A DNA stretch of 64,000 nt, from NCBI GenBank assembly GCA_965247055.1, contig CBDFGE010000005.1, positions 186,001-250,000 on the forward strand, in the 5' to 3' direction. How positions within the stretch are numbered: position 1 is the first letter of the stretch; every line of letters starts with the position of its first letter. The notes beneath the pieces are model-generated. The model did no database searches. It had not been told where the DNA came from and saw nothing but the letters and a program-made list of their open reading frames with translations. Shown here one piece after another: positions 32,903 through 41,990 of the stretch. The position numbers and the translations under genes are program-made. The DNA comes from CBDFGE01 sp965247055. Its GTDB lineage: Bacteria; Chloroflexota; Dehalococcoidia; Lucifugimonadales; JAGWBF01.

Positions 32903-34375
32903 ATGCTGGAAGGTACAGTCCGAGTCAGATTCGCACCCAGCCCCACCGGCGAGCCCCACGTGGGGAACATGCGTACCGCCCTGTTCAACTGGCTGATTGC
33001 CCGCCGGTACGGGGGGAAGTTCATCGTGCGGGTGGAAGACACGGATAGGGAGAGGTACGTGGAGGGGGCCATCGACGCGGTGCTGGCCGGCCTGAGGTGG
33101 CTGGGCCTGGAATGGGACGAAGGACCGGAGGTGGGGGGAGTCCACGGCCCTTACTTCCAGTCCCAGCGTCTGGAGCGGTACCACAGGGCCGCCCAGGAGC
33201 TGGTACGGAAAGGCCATGCCTATAGCTGCTACTGCTCCAGGGAGCGCCTGGAGGAGATGCGGCGTACCCAGCAGCAGGGCAAGGGGCCTTCCGGGTATGA
33301 TGGGCACTGCCGTAATCTCTCCTCTGAAGAGCGGCGGAGCCACGAGGACCAGGGGACCGCAACGGTGGTGCGCTTCAGGATGCCCGACTCGTGCGATACC
33401 AGCGTCGACGACCTGATCCACGGGGAAGTGACCTGGCAGAACGAGCTGCTGGACGACTTCATCATCCTGAAGTCGGACGGCTATCCGACCTATCACCTTG
33501 CGAACGTGGTGGATGATCACGAGATGGAGATAAGCCACGTGCTTCGGGCGGAGGAGTGGTTGCCCAGCACCCCTCGCCACCTCCAGCTTTACCGGGCCCT
33601 GGGCTACGAGCCACCCCGTTTCGCTCACTTACCCATGATCCTGGGCCCGGATCGGGCGAAGCTATCCAAGCGCCACGGAGCAACGTCCATCCTGGAATAC
33701 CGGGACAAAGGCTTCCTCCCGGAGGCCATAGTCAACTTCATGGCCCTCCTGGGATGGTCGCTGGACGATAAGACCGACCTCATGTCCAGGGAGCAGATAC
33801 TGCACCACTTCTCCCTGGAACGCATAGGCAGGGCGGGGGCCATTTTCGACCTGGAGAAGCTGGTATGGATGAACGGCGTCTACGTTCGCCAGCTTGGCCC
33901 GGAGGAGCTGGCGGAGAGGATGATTCCATTCCTGAAGCGGGATCTGCCTCCGGTGGCCGGCGCATTGGACAATGAGTACCTGTGCCGTATCGTGCCTCTG
34001 GTCCGGGAGCGCATGAAGACCTTGGGCGAAGCGGGGGAGCAGACCAGTTTCTTTTTTCAGGAGGAGATAGAGCACGATCCGGGGCTGATAGTACAGAAAG
34101 GGATGGACCGAGAGGCCACACTTGGGGCGCTGCGCCGAGCGCTGGAGGTGCTCGGCAGCCTGGAAGATTTCGACGCTCGGTCCCTGGAGGCCCTGCTGCG
34201 CCCACTTACCGCGGAGCTGGGCCTTTCGACGAGGCAGCTCTTCGGCGCGCTGCGGGTGGCTACCACGGGGAGGGCTGCGGCGCCACCCCTGTTCGAGACG
34301 ATGGAGGTGCTGGGCAGGCGCCGCTGCCTGGCCCGCATCGAGGCGGCCGCAGAGAGGCTGGAGCAGAGGGTCTAG
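32903..34375 (+). CDS. gltX: glutamyl-tRNA synthetase
   Basis: Class I aminoacyl-tRNA synthetase, 490 residues. The HIGH-type motif is in FAPSPTGEPHVGNMRTALF (about residues 10-28), and the KMSKS-type motif is KLSKRHGATS. The C-terminal anticodon-binding helices are complete. Charges tRNA-Glu, and possibly tRNA-Gln if a GatCAB pathway exists elsewhere. ATG 32903 follows GAGAGG. A short hairpin-rich GC stretch precedes it. Confidence 0.95.
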   Translation: MLEGTVRVRFAPSPTGEPHVGNMRTALFNWLIARRYGGKFIVRVEDTDRERYVEGAIDAVLAGLRWLGLEWDEGPEVGGVHGPYFQSQRLERYHRAAQELVRKGHAYSCYCSRERLEEMRRTQQQGKGPSGYDGHCRNLSSEERRSHEDQGTATVVRFRMPDSCDTSVDDLIHGEVTWQNELLDDFIILKSDGYPTYHLANVVDDHEMEISHVLRAEEWLPSTPRHLQLYRALGYEPPRFAHLPMILGPDRAKLSKRHGATSILEYRDKGFLPEAIVNFMALLGWSLDDKTDLMSREQILHHFSLERIGRAGAIFDLEKLVWMNGVYVRQLGPEELAERMIPFLKRDLPPVAGALDNEYLCRIVPLVRERMKTLGEAGEQTSFFFQEEIEHDPGLIVQKGMDREATLGALRRALEVLGSLEDFDARSLEALLRPLTAELGLSTRQLFGALRVATTGRAAAPPLFETMEVLGRRRCLARIEAAAERLEQRV

Positions 34376-34391
34376 GCTCGGGCCAGGCAGC

Positions 34392-34404
34392 CCCCACGTT
34401 GGGG
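34392..34404. terminator. weak hairpin between gltX and nuoA
   Basis: CCCCA, CGT, TGGGG form a 5-bp stem 16 bases after the gltX stop. It is followed after some distance by TTTTA. Termination is possible but weakly supported. Confidence 0.3.
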
Positions 34405-34421
34405 TGACGTCTCGGTTTTAC

Positions 34422-34450
34422 TTGCGCTCGGTGTACCCCTGTGGTATATT
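34422..34450 (+). promoter_or_regulatory. promoter of the nuo operon
   Basis: TTGCGC (34422-34427), 17 bases, TATATT (34445-34450). Transcription would begin near 34457, downstream of any earlier in-frame codon but before the AGGAG and CTG used for nuoA. Confidence 0.6.
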
Positions 34451-34486
34451 CCCTACGCAAACTCGGGGCACTGCAGGAGTGGCAAG

Positions 34487-34867
34487 CTGGACGACTATCT
34501 GCGCCAATACGGCTTAATAGCCATATTTGCTATGGTCGCGCTCGTCGTGCCTGCCAGCATGATGATGGTCTCGTGGCTTGCCTCCAAGGTGCGAATCCGC
34601 CCACAGCAGCCAAACCCCGTCAAGTCGGACATCTACGAGTGTGGGATGGAGGTCATCGGTGGCAAGTGGGAGCAGTTCAACTTCCGCTACTACACGTACG
34701 CCCTCCTCTTTGTCATATTCGGCGTTGAGGTGATCTTTATCTATCCATGGGCTGTCCGGTTCAACCGGATGCCCCTGTTCGCCCTGATCGAGATGGTGGT
34801 CTTCATCCTCATCCTGGTGGTTGGATGGGTGTACGCCTGGCGCAAGCAGGACCTGGAGTGGAGGTAA
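34487..34867 (+). CDS. nuoA: NADH-quinone oxidoreductase subunit A, probable CTG start
   Basis: Membrane subunit of complex I, three membrane helices. The N-terminal LDDYLRQYGLIAIFAMVAL gives the first helix in full only if translation starts at CTG 34487, seven bases after AGGAG. The first in-frame ATG is at 34532, inside the helix. The conserved YECGME and FNFRYYTYALLFVIF segments follow. 126 residues from CTG, the usual size. First gene of a long operon under its own promoter. Confidence 0.9.
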   Translation: MDDYLRQYGLIAIFAMVALVVPASMMMVSWLASKVRIRPQQPNPVKSDIYECGMEVIGGKWEQFNFRYYTYALLFVIFGVEVIFIYPWAVRFNRMPLFALIEMVVFILILVVGWVYAWRKQDLEWR

Positions 34868-34869
34868 AG

Positions 34870-35490
34870 ATGACGCCCGAGAACACGGGTGCGGATGGGC
34901 CGCTCTACACGCGTACCTGGGAGATCGACCGGGAAGAGGGGCGCACCGTGGAGACTATGCGCCACAACAACCTGGACCCGTATCCGGACCCACTGATACA
35001 AGTACCTCAGGACATTGAGCGGAACATCATGGTCACGTCGGTGGACGCGCTCCTAAACTGGGGCCGGAAGTCGGCGGTGTGGCCCGTCGCCTTTGGGCTG
35101 GCCTGCTGTGCCTTCGAGATGATGGCCAGCGCCATGGGGCGTTTCGACATCGCCCGCTTTGGCATGGAGGCCTTCAGGGCCAGCCCGCGCCAGGCGGACC
35201 TGATGATCGTGGCGGGCACCGTGACCTGGAAGATGGCCCCGGCCATCCGGCGAATATACGATCAGATGGGCGAGCCCAAGTGGGTGATATCCATGGGCGT
35301 ATGTGCCACCAGCGGCGGACCCTATTACTCCTGCTATAGCGTCGTGCCGGGTGTCAACCACATCGTGCCCGTGGACGTTTACGTGCCCGGATGCCCACCC
35401 AGGCCCGACGCCCTCCTGTACGGAATCATGCAACTGCACGAGAAGATAAAGAAATACAGCCTTCGCGGCCAGCCCGCCGGAGCCCGATGA
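34870..35490 (+). CDS. nuoB: NADH-quinone oxidoreductase subunit B
   Basis: Peripheral-arm subunit holding the terminal N2 [4Fe-4S] cluster that reduces quinone. 206 residues. Ligands are the tandem Cys of LACCAFEMM with Cys in VCATSGG and VPGCPPRP. GGAGG precedes ATG 34870. There is an N-terminal extension of about 50 residues before the core. The end overlaps nuoC by four bases. Confidence 0.95.
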   Translation: MTPENTGADGPLYTRTWEIDREEGRTVETMRHNNLDPYPDPLIQVPQDIERNIMVTSVDALLNWGRKSAVWPVAFGLACCAFEMMASAMGRFDIARFGMEAFRASPRQADLMIVAGTVTWKMAPAIRRIYDQMGEPKWVISMGVCATSGGPYYSCYSVVPGVNHIVPVDVYVPGCPPRPDALLYGIMQLHEKIKKYSLRGQPAGAR

Positions 35491-35942
35491 CCAGGGAACT
35501 GGGCGGCGAAGAGCTGGCCCTCCACCTTAACCAGCGGTACATCGGGGCGGTCGAGCAGTCAGGACGCTCCGAGGTGTGGGTCCGGCCCGACGCCATTGTT
35601 GAGCTGCTGAGTTTCCTGAAGGAGAAGCCGGACCTCCGGCTAAGCTACCTCAACTCCATCTCCGCCGTGGATTTTGTCGAGTATTTCGAGGTGGTCTACC
35701 ACCTGACCTCCTTCGAGCACAATCACAGCGCCGTGGTGAAGGTGCGGTTGTACGGACGCGAGGCCCCGGAGATCCCTTCGGTGGTGGGTGTGTGGCCGGG
35801 AGCCGATTTCCAGGAGCGGGAGATCTGGGACCTGATGGGGGTGTCTTTCTCTGGACATCCCAACCTGAAGCGGCTCATGCTCTGGGAGGGCTTCCCCGGG
35901 CATCCCCTGCGCAAGGACTTCAAGGACGTGGTGGAGTATTAG
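35487..35942 (+). CDS. nuoC: NADH-quinone oxidoreductase subunit C
   Basis: The 30-kDa subunit of the peripheral arm, 151 residues. It has the family signature REIWDLMGVSFSGHPNLKRLML with the typical WEGFPGHPLRKDF at the C-terminus. It starts with ATGA overlap from nuoB and is separate from NuoD, not fused. Confidence 0.94.
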   Translation: MTRELGGEELALHLNQRYIGAVEQSGRSEVWVRPDAIVELLSFLKEKPDLRLSYLNSISAVDFVEYFEVVYHLTSFEHNHSAVVKVRLYGREAPEIPSVVGVWPGADFQEREIWDLMGVSFSGHPNLKRLMLWEGFPGHPLRKDFKDVVEY

Positions 35943-35949
35943 ACGCGCC

Positions 35950-37056
35950 ATGCCGATCAGGACAGAGCCGCTAACCGTAAATGTGGGGCCCCAGCATCCC
36001 AGCACCCATGGCGTCTTCAGGCTTAGGGTGACCTTCGACGGCGAGATGATCCTGGACGTTGAGCCGGTCTTCGGCTACCTGCATCGCGGGACGGAAAAGC
36101 TTGCCGAGGAGCGCAACTACGTTCAGATCGTGACCCTGACGGACCGGCTGGACTACGTCGCCTCCATGACCAATAACCAGGCCTACTGCATCGCCGTCGA
36201 GAAGCTCATGGGTGTCGAGGTGCCCGAACGTGGGAAGTACCTGCGGGTGATCGCGGCGGAGCTGCAGCGCATCGCCAGCCACCTGGTGGCCACCGGGTTC
36301 TTCCTCCAGGACCTAGGTGCACTGGGCACTCCCCTGATGTACTGCTTCCGCGAGCGGGAGCGCATTCTGGACCTGTTCGAAATGCTCTGCGGCGCCCGGA
36401 TAACCGTCAGCTACATGCGCCCTGGGGGCGTATTTTTCGACACCCCCGAGGACTTCTGGGGGCGGCTCCGAGAGTTCCTCAGGGACATGCCCGGGTATAT
36501 CGGCGAGCTGGAGCAGCTTCTCGTAGAGAACGAGATCATACTGGTTAGGACCAAGAACGTGGGCACGCTGTCGCTGGAGAGGGCCATCGCCTGCTCCACC
36601 AGCGGTCCCCTACTCAGGGGCAGCGGGCTGGCGTGGGACTGGCGCAAGGCCGATCCCTACGACGTCTACGACCGGATGGAGTTCGATGTGCCCGTGGGCG
36701 AGAACGGGGACAATCTGGACCGCTTCTGGATACGCATGCAAGAGATGCGCCAGAGCCTGCGGATCATAGACCAGTGTGTGGAGCAGATACCCCCCGGCCC
36801 GGTCAGGGCTAAGCTGCCCCTGGTACTCCGGCCTCCCAAGGGCGCGGAAGCCTACGGAAGGGTTGAGTCTCCCAAGGGGGAGCTGGCCTTTTATCTGGTA
36901 AGCGACGGCGATATCTCCCCCTACCGGTGCAAGATACGGTCCCCTTCCCTGCTGAACTTGACCGTGGTCCGAGACCTCCTGGTGGGCTGGAAGCTGGCCG
37001 ACATGATCGTGAGCTTGGGTAGTGTCGACATCAACATGGGAGAGGTCGACCGATGA
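35950..37056 (+). CDS. nuoD: NADH-quinone oxidoreductase subunit D
   Basis: The 49-kDa subunit, 368 residues, forming the quinone pocket with NuoB. The N-terminal NVGPQHPSTHGVFRL includes the quinone-binding His. It ends in SVDINMGEVDR, as usual. It overlaps nuoH by four bases. Related to the large subunit of [NiFe] hydrogenases but without their nickel-site Cys pairs. Confidence 0.95.
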   Translation: MPIRTEPLTVNVGPQHPSTHGVFRLRVTFDGEMILDVEPVFGYLHRGTEKLAEERNYVQIVTLTDRLDYVASMTNNQAYCIAVEKLMGVEVPERGKYLRVIAAELQRIASHLVATGFFLQDLGALGTPLMYCFRERERILDLFEMLCGARITVSYMRPGGVFFDTPEDFWGRLREFLRDMPGYIGELEQLLVENEIILVRTKNVGTLSLERAIACSTSGPLLRGSGLAWDWRKADPYDVYDRMEFDVPVGENGDNLDRFWIRMQEMRQSLRIIDQCVEQIPPGPVRAKLPLVLRPPKGAEAYGRVESPKGELAFYLVSDGDISPYRCKIRSPSLLNLTVVRDLLVGWKLADMIVSLGSVDINMGEVDR

Positions 37057-38312
37057 ACTGCCGGATAGAGGAAGGCACCCTCCTCTACGATAGCGTCCTC
37101 TTCCGCCAGATATATAATGTCCTGGGTGAGGTCTTCCCCTCGAAGCTCTGCGCCCTGGACTATTTCCTCTCCGGTTTCATTATAATGTTCATCGTGGTCA
37201 ACGGTATTCTCCTGGGCGCCGCCCTCTACGTTTGGGCCGAGAGGCGCATTCTGGGCAGGTTCCAGAACCGGGTCGGACCCAACCGGTGGGGGCCCTTCGG
37301 CCTGCTCCAGCCCATCGCCGACCTGATCAAGCTCATCACCAAGGAGGACCTGATACCCCGCGGCGCCGACCGGCTCGCCTTTACCCTGGTGCCCGTCATC
37401 ATGGTGATGCCCCTGTTACTGACCATGGCCGTAGTCCCCTTCGCCTGGAAGACCTCGGTGGCCGACCTGAACGTGGGCGTGCTCTACATAGTCGCCGTCA
37501 CCTCGCTCAGCACCCTGGGGGTCTTCATGGCGGGCTGGTCGTCGGCCAACAGGTACGCGATGTTCGGGGCCATGCGGGGAGTGGCCATGCTCATAAGCTA
37601 CGAGATTCCCGTGGTGCTGGCGCTGGTGGGAGTGGTCCTTATCGCCGGCTCGATGAGGATGAGCGACGTGGTGAGCGCCCAGTCGCTACCCTTCATACTG
37701 GTGCAACCCCTGGGCCTGCTGGTGTTCCTCCTGGGGATCTCGGCGGAGCTGAACCGGACCCCCTTCGACATAGTGGAAGCCGAGTCGGAGCTCACCGCGG
37801 GATTCCACACCGAGTACAGCGGGACGAAATTCCTGCTTATCCAGACGGCCGAGTTCGGAGGGGTGCTGGCAGCTTCGGCGGTGATGGCCACCCTGTTCCT
37901 AGGCGGGTGGTCCGGCCCCTTTCTGTCGGAGCAGTTGGGGACCGTTTGGTTCCTGCTCAAGGTGGTCTTGTTCGCCTTTCTCTTCATCTGGGTAAGGGCT
38001 ACCTTTCCCCGGCTGAGGATAGACCAGATCATGGCCTTCGCCTGGAAAGTGCTGTTCCCGCTTAGCTTGATAAACCTCCTCGCCACTACCCTAGAGGTAT
38101 ACGCCCTCCGGGATGACACCACGGGGTTCATATCCAGGCCCGACCTGGCCATCATGATGGGGATAAACATGGCCATCGCCATTGCCGCCATAGCACTGTT
38201 TGGCCGTGCGATCAGGGAGAAGGTGAGGCCTCCAGCTAGGACGGCTCAGGTGGTGGCGCCCAGGGCTTCGGTGGCCCATGCAGCGACGGCGAGCTCAAAG
38301 GAGGCGGGATAA
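37053..38312 (+). CDS. nuoH: NADH-quinone oxidoreductase subunit H
   Basis: Membrane subunit of 419 residues with about eight helices, linking the quinone chamber to the proton path. AERRILGRFQNRVGPNRWGP and the ELNRTPFDIVEAESELTAGFHTEY loop (in part) are diagnostic. The last 40 residues are an Ala/Pro-rich extension beyond the usual C-terminus. Overlaps nuoD by ATGA. Confidence 0.95.
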   Translation: MNCRIEEGTLLYDSVLFRQIYNVLGEVFPSKLCALDYFLSGFIIMFIVVNGILLGAALYVWAERRILGRFQNRVGPNRWGPFGLLQPIADLIKLITKEDLIPRGADRLAFTLVPVIMVMPLLLTMAVVPFAWKTSVADLNVGVLYIVAVTSLSTLGVFMAGWSSANRYAMFGAMRGVAMLISYEIPVVLALVGVVLIAGSMRMSDVVSAQSLPFILVQPLGLLVFLLGISAELNRTPFDIVEAESELTAGFHTEYSGTKFLLIQTAEFGGVLAASAVMATLFLGGWSGPFLSEQLGTVWFLLKVVLFAFLFIWVRATFPRLRIDQIMAFAWKVLFPLSLINLLATTLEVYALRDDTTGFISRPDLAIMMGINMAIAIAAIALFGRAIREKVRPPARTAQVVAPRASVAHAATASSKEAG

Positions 38313-38313
38313 G

Positions 38314-38892
38314 ATGTACGGTCTCGGCCTGGTCAAGGGCCTGCTGGTTACCATGAAGAACATGTGGAGGAGTCCCTCCACCGTACAGTACCCGGAGGAG
38401 AGGCTGGTGCAGCACCCGCGGTTCCGGGGTGAGGAGTTCGTGTGGTACGAGGAGCGTTGCACCGGGTGCGCCTCCTGCGCCAAGTACTGTCCCCTGGGCA
38501 TAATCCGCATCGTAACCGATCCCAGCGGGTCCGCGCCTGCCGAAGGGGACAAGTACAGCCTTGAGGTGTTCGACATCGACATCGGGAGGTGCATGTTCTG
38601 CGGGTTGTGTGTCGAGGCATGCCCCTATGACGCCCTTTTCATGGGTAGTGGGTTCGAGCGAGGGCGGTACCAGAGGCGCGACCTGGTGATTACTATCGAC
38701 GAGTTGCGTCACGCGGAGAAGCGTCCCAGCACATGGTTCCGGCCTCAGCTGGAGGAGGCGGACTATAATCCCCACCAGAGCAGGCCGCTTCCGTGGCGCG
38801 AGGCGGGGCGGGAGTCCTGGGGATGGCACGCCGGCGAGAAGGCCGGTGCAAGGTTTCCCAGGCCTTGGCAAAGTAAGCGGAAGTCCAGCTAG
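38314..38892 (+). CDS. nuoI: NADH-quinone oxidoreductase subunit I
   Basis: Ferredoxin-like subunit with two [4Fe-4S] clusters (N6a/N6b), ligated by CTGCASCAKYCP and CMFCGLCVEACP. 192 residues. AAAGGAGG precedes ATG 38314. It passes electrons to NuoB. The C-terminal 45 residues are a basic extension. Where NuoEFG are missing, it is the likely entry point for a ferredoxin. Confidence 0.95.
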   Translation: MYGLGLVKGLLVTMKNMWRSPSTVQYPEERLVQHPRFRGEEFVWYEERCTGCASCAKYCPLGIIRIVTDPSGSAPAEGDKYSLEVFDIDIGRCMFCGLCVEACPYDALFMGSGFERGRYQRRDLVITIDELRHAEKRPSTWFRPQLEEADYNPHQSRPLPWREAGRESWGWHAGEKAGARFPRPWQSKRKSS

Positions 38893-39450
38893 ATGCTCTT
38901 CGAGGACGTTATTTTCTGGGTCCTGGCGGTGGGTACAGTCGCGGCCGCTCTGGGGGTCGTGTTACTGAAAGACATCTTCAGGGCGGCCCTTCTGCTGGTC
39001 TTGGTGTTTCTGGGGGTCGCGGGCACCTTCGCGATGATGAACGCCGAGTTCCTGGCGGTGGTCCAGGTGCTCATCTACGCTGGTGCCATCGCCATCCTCA
39101 TCATCTTCGCCATCATGCTCACGCGAGAGGTGCAGCGGGGTAATCTCCCCAACCGTCTTCAGCCGGCGGCCGTGGTTTTCCCGGCGCTGCTGCTGGCTGG
39201 CCTCGTCTTTGTTGCCGTGGACACCGACTGGAACCTCCTGAAGGACCAGGACTCCGGGCTTCAGGCCAAGGTCGAGACGGTCCACACGAACACAGTCGGG
39301 GGCATACCCGACCGGGTGGGTATGCCCGAGGCCGAACGTTCCGGGCTGGGGGAGTTGCTCATCAACGACTTCGTCCTCCCCTTCGAGGCGGCCTCGGTGC
39401 TGCTCCTTGCCGCCGTCATCGGCGCACTGGTGCTGGTGAGGGAGAGGTAG
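38893..39450 (+). CDS. nuoJ: NADH-quinone oxidoreductase subunit J
   Basis: Membrane subunit of 185 residues with five hydrophobic helices. The pi-bulge region YAGAIAILIIFAIMLT is conserved. It begins with the base immediately after the nuoI stop, so ribosomes probably reinitiate. Confidence 0.93.
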   Translation: MLFEDVIFWVLAVGTVAAALGVVLLKDIFRAALLLVLVFLGVAGTFAMMNAEFLAVVQVLIYAGAIAILIIFAIMLTREVQRGNLPNRLQPAAVVFPALLLAGLVFVAVDTDWNLLKDQDSGLQAKVETVHTNTVGGIPDRVGMPEAERSGLGELLINDFVLPFEAASVLLLAAVIGALVLVRER

Positions 39451-39453
39451 ACT

Positions 39454-39783
39454 ATGGACCTGGAGCGATTCCTCATCCTCTCTGCGGTCCTGTTCTCCAT
39501 AGGGCTGTACGGAGCGCTGGCCAGGCGTAACGTGATCACCGTGTTGATGTCCATCGAGCTGATGTTCAACGCCGTCAACATCACCCTGGTGGCCTTTGCC
39601 AGATACGTGGTTCCCGTTGGGGTGGAGGATCAGCTGGGCCGAATGCTTACGGGCCAGGTCTTCGCTATCTTCATAATCACGGTGGCGGCGGCCGAGATAG
39701 CCCTTGGGCTGGGCATCGTGATCGCCTTTTACCGCAACCGCGAGTCGGTGGACGTCAGCGAAGCTACCATGCTGAGGCGGTAG
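39454..39783 (+). CDS. nuoK: NADH-quinone oxidoreductase subunit K
   Basis: Membrane subunit of 109 residues, three helices. The Glu-bearing segment SIELMFNAVNITLVAF and the second AAAEIALGLGIVIAFYR, both conserved in proton pumping, are present. Four bases after nuoJ. Confidence 0.94.
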   Translation: MDLERFLILSAVLFSIGLYGALARRNVITVLMSIELMFNAVNITLVAFARYVVPVGVEDQLGRMLTGQVFAIFIITVAAAEIALGLGIVIAFYRNRESVDVSEATMLRR

Positions 39784-39804
39784 CGTACTCGGATAGGGGG
39801 CGAC

Positions 39805-39999
39805 ATGTGGACCGAGTTCAAGAGGGTGCCGAACCTGATGGCTGCGGAGATGTGGAAGGAGGTCTTCGAGGGGGAGGGCCTGCCCACCCGCATCCTCCCC
39901 GAGGGAGACGTCCTCGACTGGGGGGAGCAGGTCCCGTTCCGAGTTCTGGTCCCCAAGGGCAGAGAGCATGTGGCAGAGGAGATACTGAGGAAGCTATAA
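39805..39999 (+). CDS. small DUF2007-like protein inside the nuo operon
   Basis: A 64-residue soluble protein between nuoK and nuoL. It reads like a DUF2007 (putative signal-transducing) domain: an N-terminal VPNLMAAEMWKEVFEGEGLP, a strand around FRVLVPK and a final helix. The nuoL ATG follows the stop by one base, so it is cotranslated with complex I. Its role is unknown; assembly or regulation is possible. Confidence 0.75.
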   Translation: MWTEFKRVPNLMAAEMWKEVFEGEGLPTRILPEGDVLDWGEQVPFRVLVPKGREHVAEEILRKL

Positions 40000-40000
40000 G

Positions 40001-41989
40001 ATGATCCCCGAACTGGCTGTATGGACTATCCTTTTCCTCCCATTCGCCTCCTTCCTTATCATCGCCTTAGTCGTTAGGCCTTTCTTCAACGATTACCCGG
40101 GGCAGAGCGCCCTTATTACCATAGTCGCCATCACGGGCTCCTTGGCCCTGTCGGCCTGGGCCCTGTACTCCGTTGTCACCGGGGGTCCCCTCCCCGGCGA
40201 ACCGGGTGACTGGAGCCACGAGTGGATTACAGTGGGCCACCTTGGTTCTCTGGGGTCCTTCGAGCTACGCCTGGGGCTGATGCTGGACTCGCTAACGGCG
40301 ATAATGCTGGTGGTGGTCACGGGGGTAAGCCTCATGGTCCAGGTGTACTCCCTGGGCTACATGCGTGGCGACCCTGGCTACGCCCGGTACTTCGCCATCA
40401 TGAGTCTGTTCACCGCCTCCATGGTGGGGCTGGTGATCTCCAGCAATGTGGTCCAGCTCTACGTCTTCTGGGAGCTAGTGGGCGTCTGTTCTTACCTGCT
40501 CATCGGCTTCTGGTACCACCGCCCAGCGGCCGTGGCCGCGGCCAAGAAGGCCTTCATAGTCACTCGAATCGGCGACTTTGGATTCCTCCTGGCCATCCTA
40601 TACCTCTTTTTCAATGGTTCCAGCTTAGAGATAGCCGACATCAACGCGCTCAAAGGTCTCCCAGAGGGTATGGCCCTTACGTGGCTTGCGGTGGGCATCT
40701 TCGCGGGGGCCGCTGGCAAGTCGGCCCTGTTCCCCCTGCACGTGTGGCTGCCCGACGCGATGGAGGGCCCCACGCCCGTGAGCGCCCTCATCCATGCTGC
40801 CACCATGGTAGTGGCAGGGGTCTTCCTGATCGCCAGGTTCTTCCCAGTGTTCGAGGCGTCTGCCGATGCCATGACCGTGGTGGCGGTGGTCGGGGCCTTC
40901 ACCGCCCTTTTCGCTGCCACAATGGGCCTGGTAATGAACGACATAAAACGGGTGATGGCCTACTCCACCGTGAGCCAGATTGGCTACATGGTGGCTGCAC
41001 TGGGGATAGGCGCCTACGGGGCGGCCCTGTTCCACCTGTTCAACCACGCCTTCTTCAAGGCCCTCCTGTTCATGGGGGCGGGCAGCGTCAATCACGCCAC
41101 CGGCACCTTCGACATGCGGTATATGGGTGGGCTGCGGAAGGTCATGCCATGGACCTACGGTATGATGGTGGTGGGTTCCCTTAGCCTGGCCGGGATATTT
41201 CCCCTGGCGGGCTTCTGGAGCAAGGACGAGATCCTTCTTCATGCGTGGCGGGGAGGTGGCAGCGTAGAGCAGGTGGTTTTCTGGCTCCTGATTGTTGGGG
41301 TCTTTCTTACCGCGTTTTACGCTTTCCGGATGGTGTACATGACCTTCCATGGTGAGTTCCGGGGCGGCATAGACAAGGAGTTGGAAGATCAAGGCGCCCC
41401 GTCCGGCGCCTCTCACTGCGTCCACCTTGCCGAATCCCCCGTGACCATGCTCCTTCCCATGGGGATACTCGCAGTGGCCTCGCTGGTGTCCGGCTATGTC
41501 GCCAACCCTCTGGGGTTCAGCGGCAAGTTCCTAGGCTTAGAATCCCACTGGTTCACCGAGTTCGTTGTGTCCCCGGTGGCCCATGGCGTGGAGAAGTTCA
41601 GCTTCCCGTTGGCCACCGTCTCCGTCGGGGTGGCCGCCGTGGGCGTGGCCCTTGCCACAGCGGTCTATCTCTGGCCTCGAGTGTCCCTGGGCAGGCTGGG
41701 CCGGCCCTTTGGAAGTCTCCACAGTCTGTTGTCGGAGAGGTACTACATAGACCACCTCTACGAGGGGCAGATTGTGTCCAGGGGTTTCTACCGGGGCCTT
41801 GCCGCCAGCCTGGACTGGTTCGATCGAAGGATCGTAGACAACGTCGCCGAGCTTGCAGGATGGTTCTCCCGGAACATCGGGCGTGCCATCAGCCTCTTTC
41901 AGACAGGTCAGGTGCAGGGGTACGGCGTTGCCATATCCCTGGGTGTGGTGCTGATCGGTGGCGCGTACCTGATATGGGGGCGGGGCTAG
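40001..41989 (+). CDS. nuoL: NADH-quinone oxidoreductase subunit L
   Basis: Antiporter-like proton-pumping subunit, 662 residues with about sixteen helices and a long lateral helix at the end. Conserved Lys and Glu residues occur in WELVGVCSYLLIGFW, AGKSALFPLHVWLPDAMEGP and NHAFFKALLFMGAGS. Two bases separate the start from the small upstream gene's stop. Confidence 0.95.
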   Translation: MIPELAVWTILFLPFASFLIIALVVRPFFNDYPGQSALITIVAITGSLALSAWALYSVVTGGPLPGEPGDWSHEWITVGHLGSLGSFELRLGLMLDSLTAIMLVVVTGVSLMVQVYSLGYMRGDPGYARYFAIMSLFTASMVGLVISSNVVQLYVFWELVGVCSYLLIGFWYHRPAAVAAAKKAFIVTRIGDFGFLLAILYLFFNGSSLEIADINALKGLPEGMALTWLAVGIFAGAAGKSALFPLHVWLPDAMEGPTPVSALIHAATMVVAGVFLIARFFPVFEASADAMTVVAVVGAFTALFAATMGLVMNDIKRVMAYSTVSQIGYMVAALGIGAYGAALFHLFNHAFFKALLFMGAGSVNHATGTFDMRYMGGLRKVMPWTYGMMVVGSLSLAGIFPLAGFWSKDEILLHAWRGGGSVEQVVFWLLIVGVFLTAFYAFRMVYMTFHGEFRGGIDKELEDQGAPSGASHCVHLAESPVTMLLPMGILAVASLVSGYVANPLGFSGKFLGLESHWFTEFVVSPVAHGVEKFSFPLATVSVGVAAVGVALATAVYLWPRVSLGRLGRPFGSLHSLLSERYYIDHLYEGQIVSRGFYRGLAASLDWFDRRIVDNVAELAGWFSRNIGRAISLFQTGQVQGYGVAISLGVVLIGGAYLIWGRG

Positions 41990-41990
41990 C

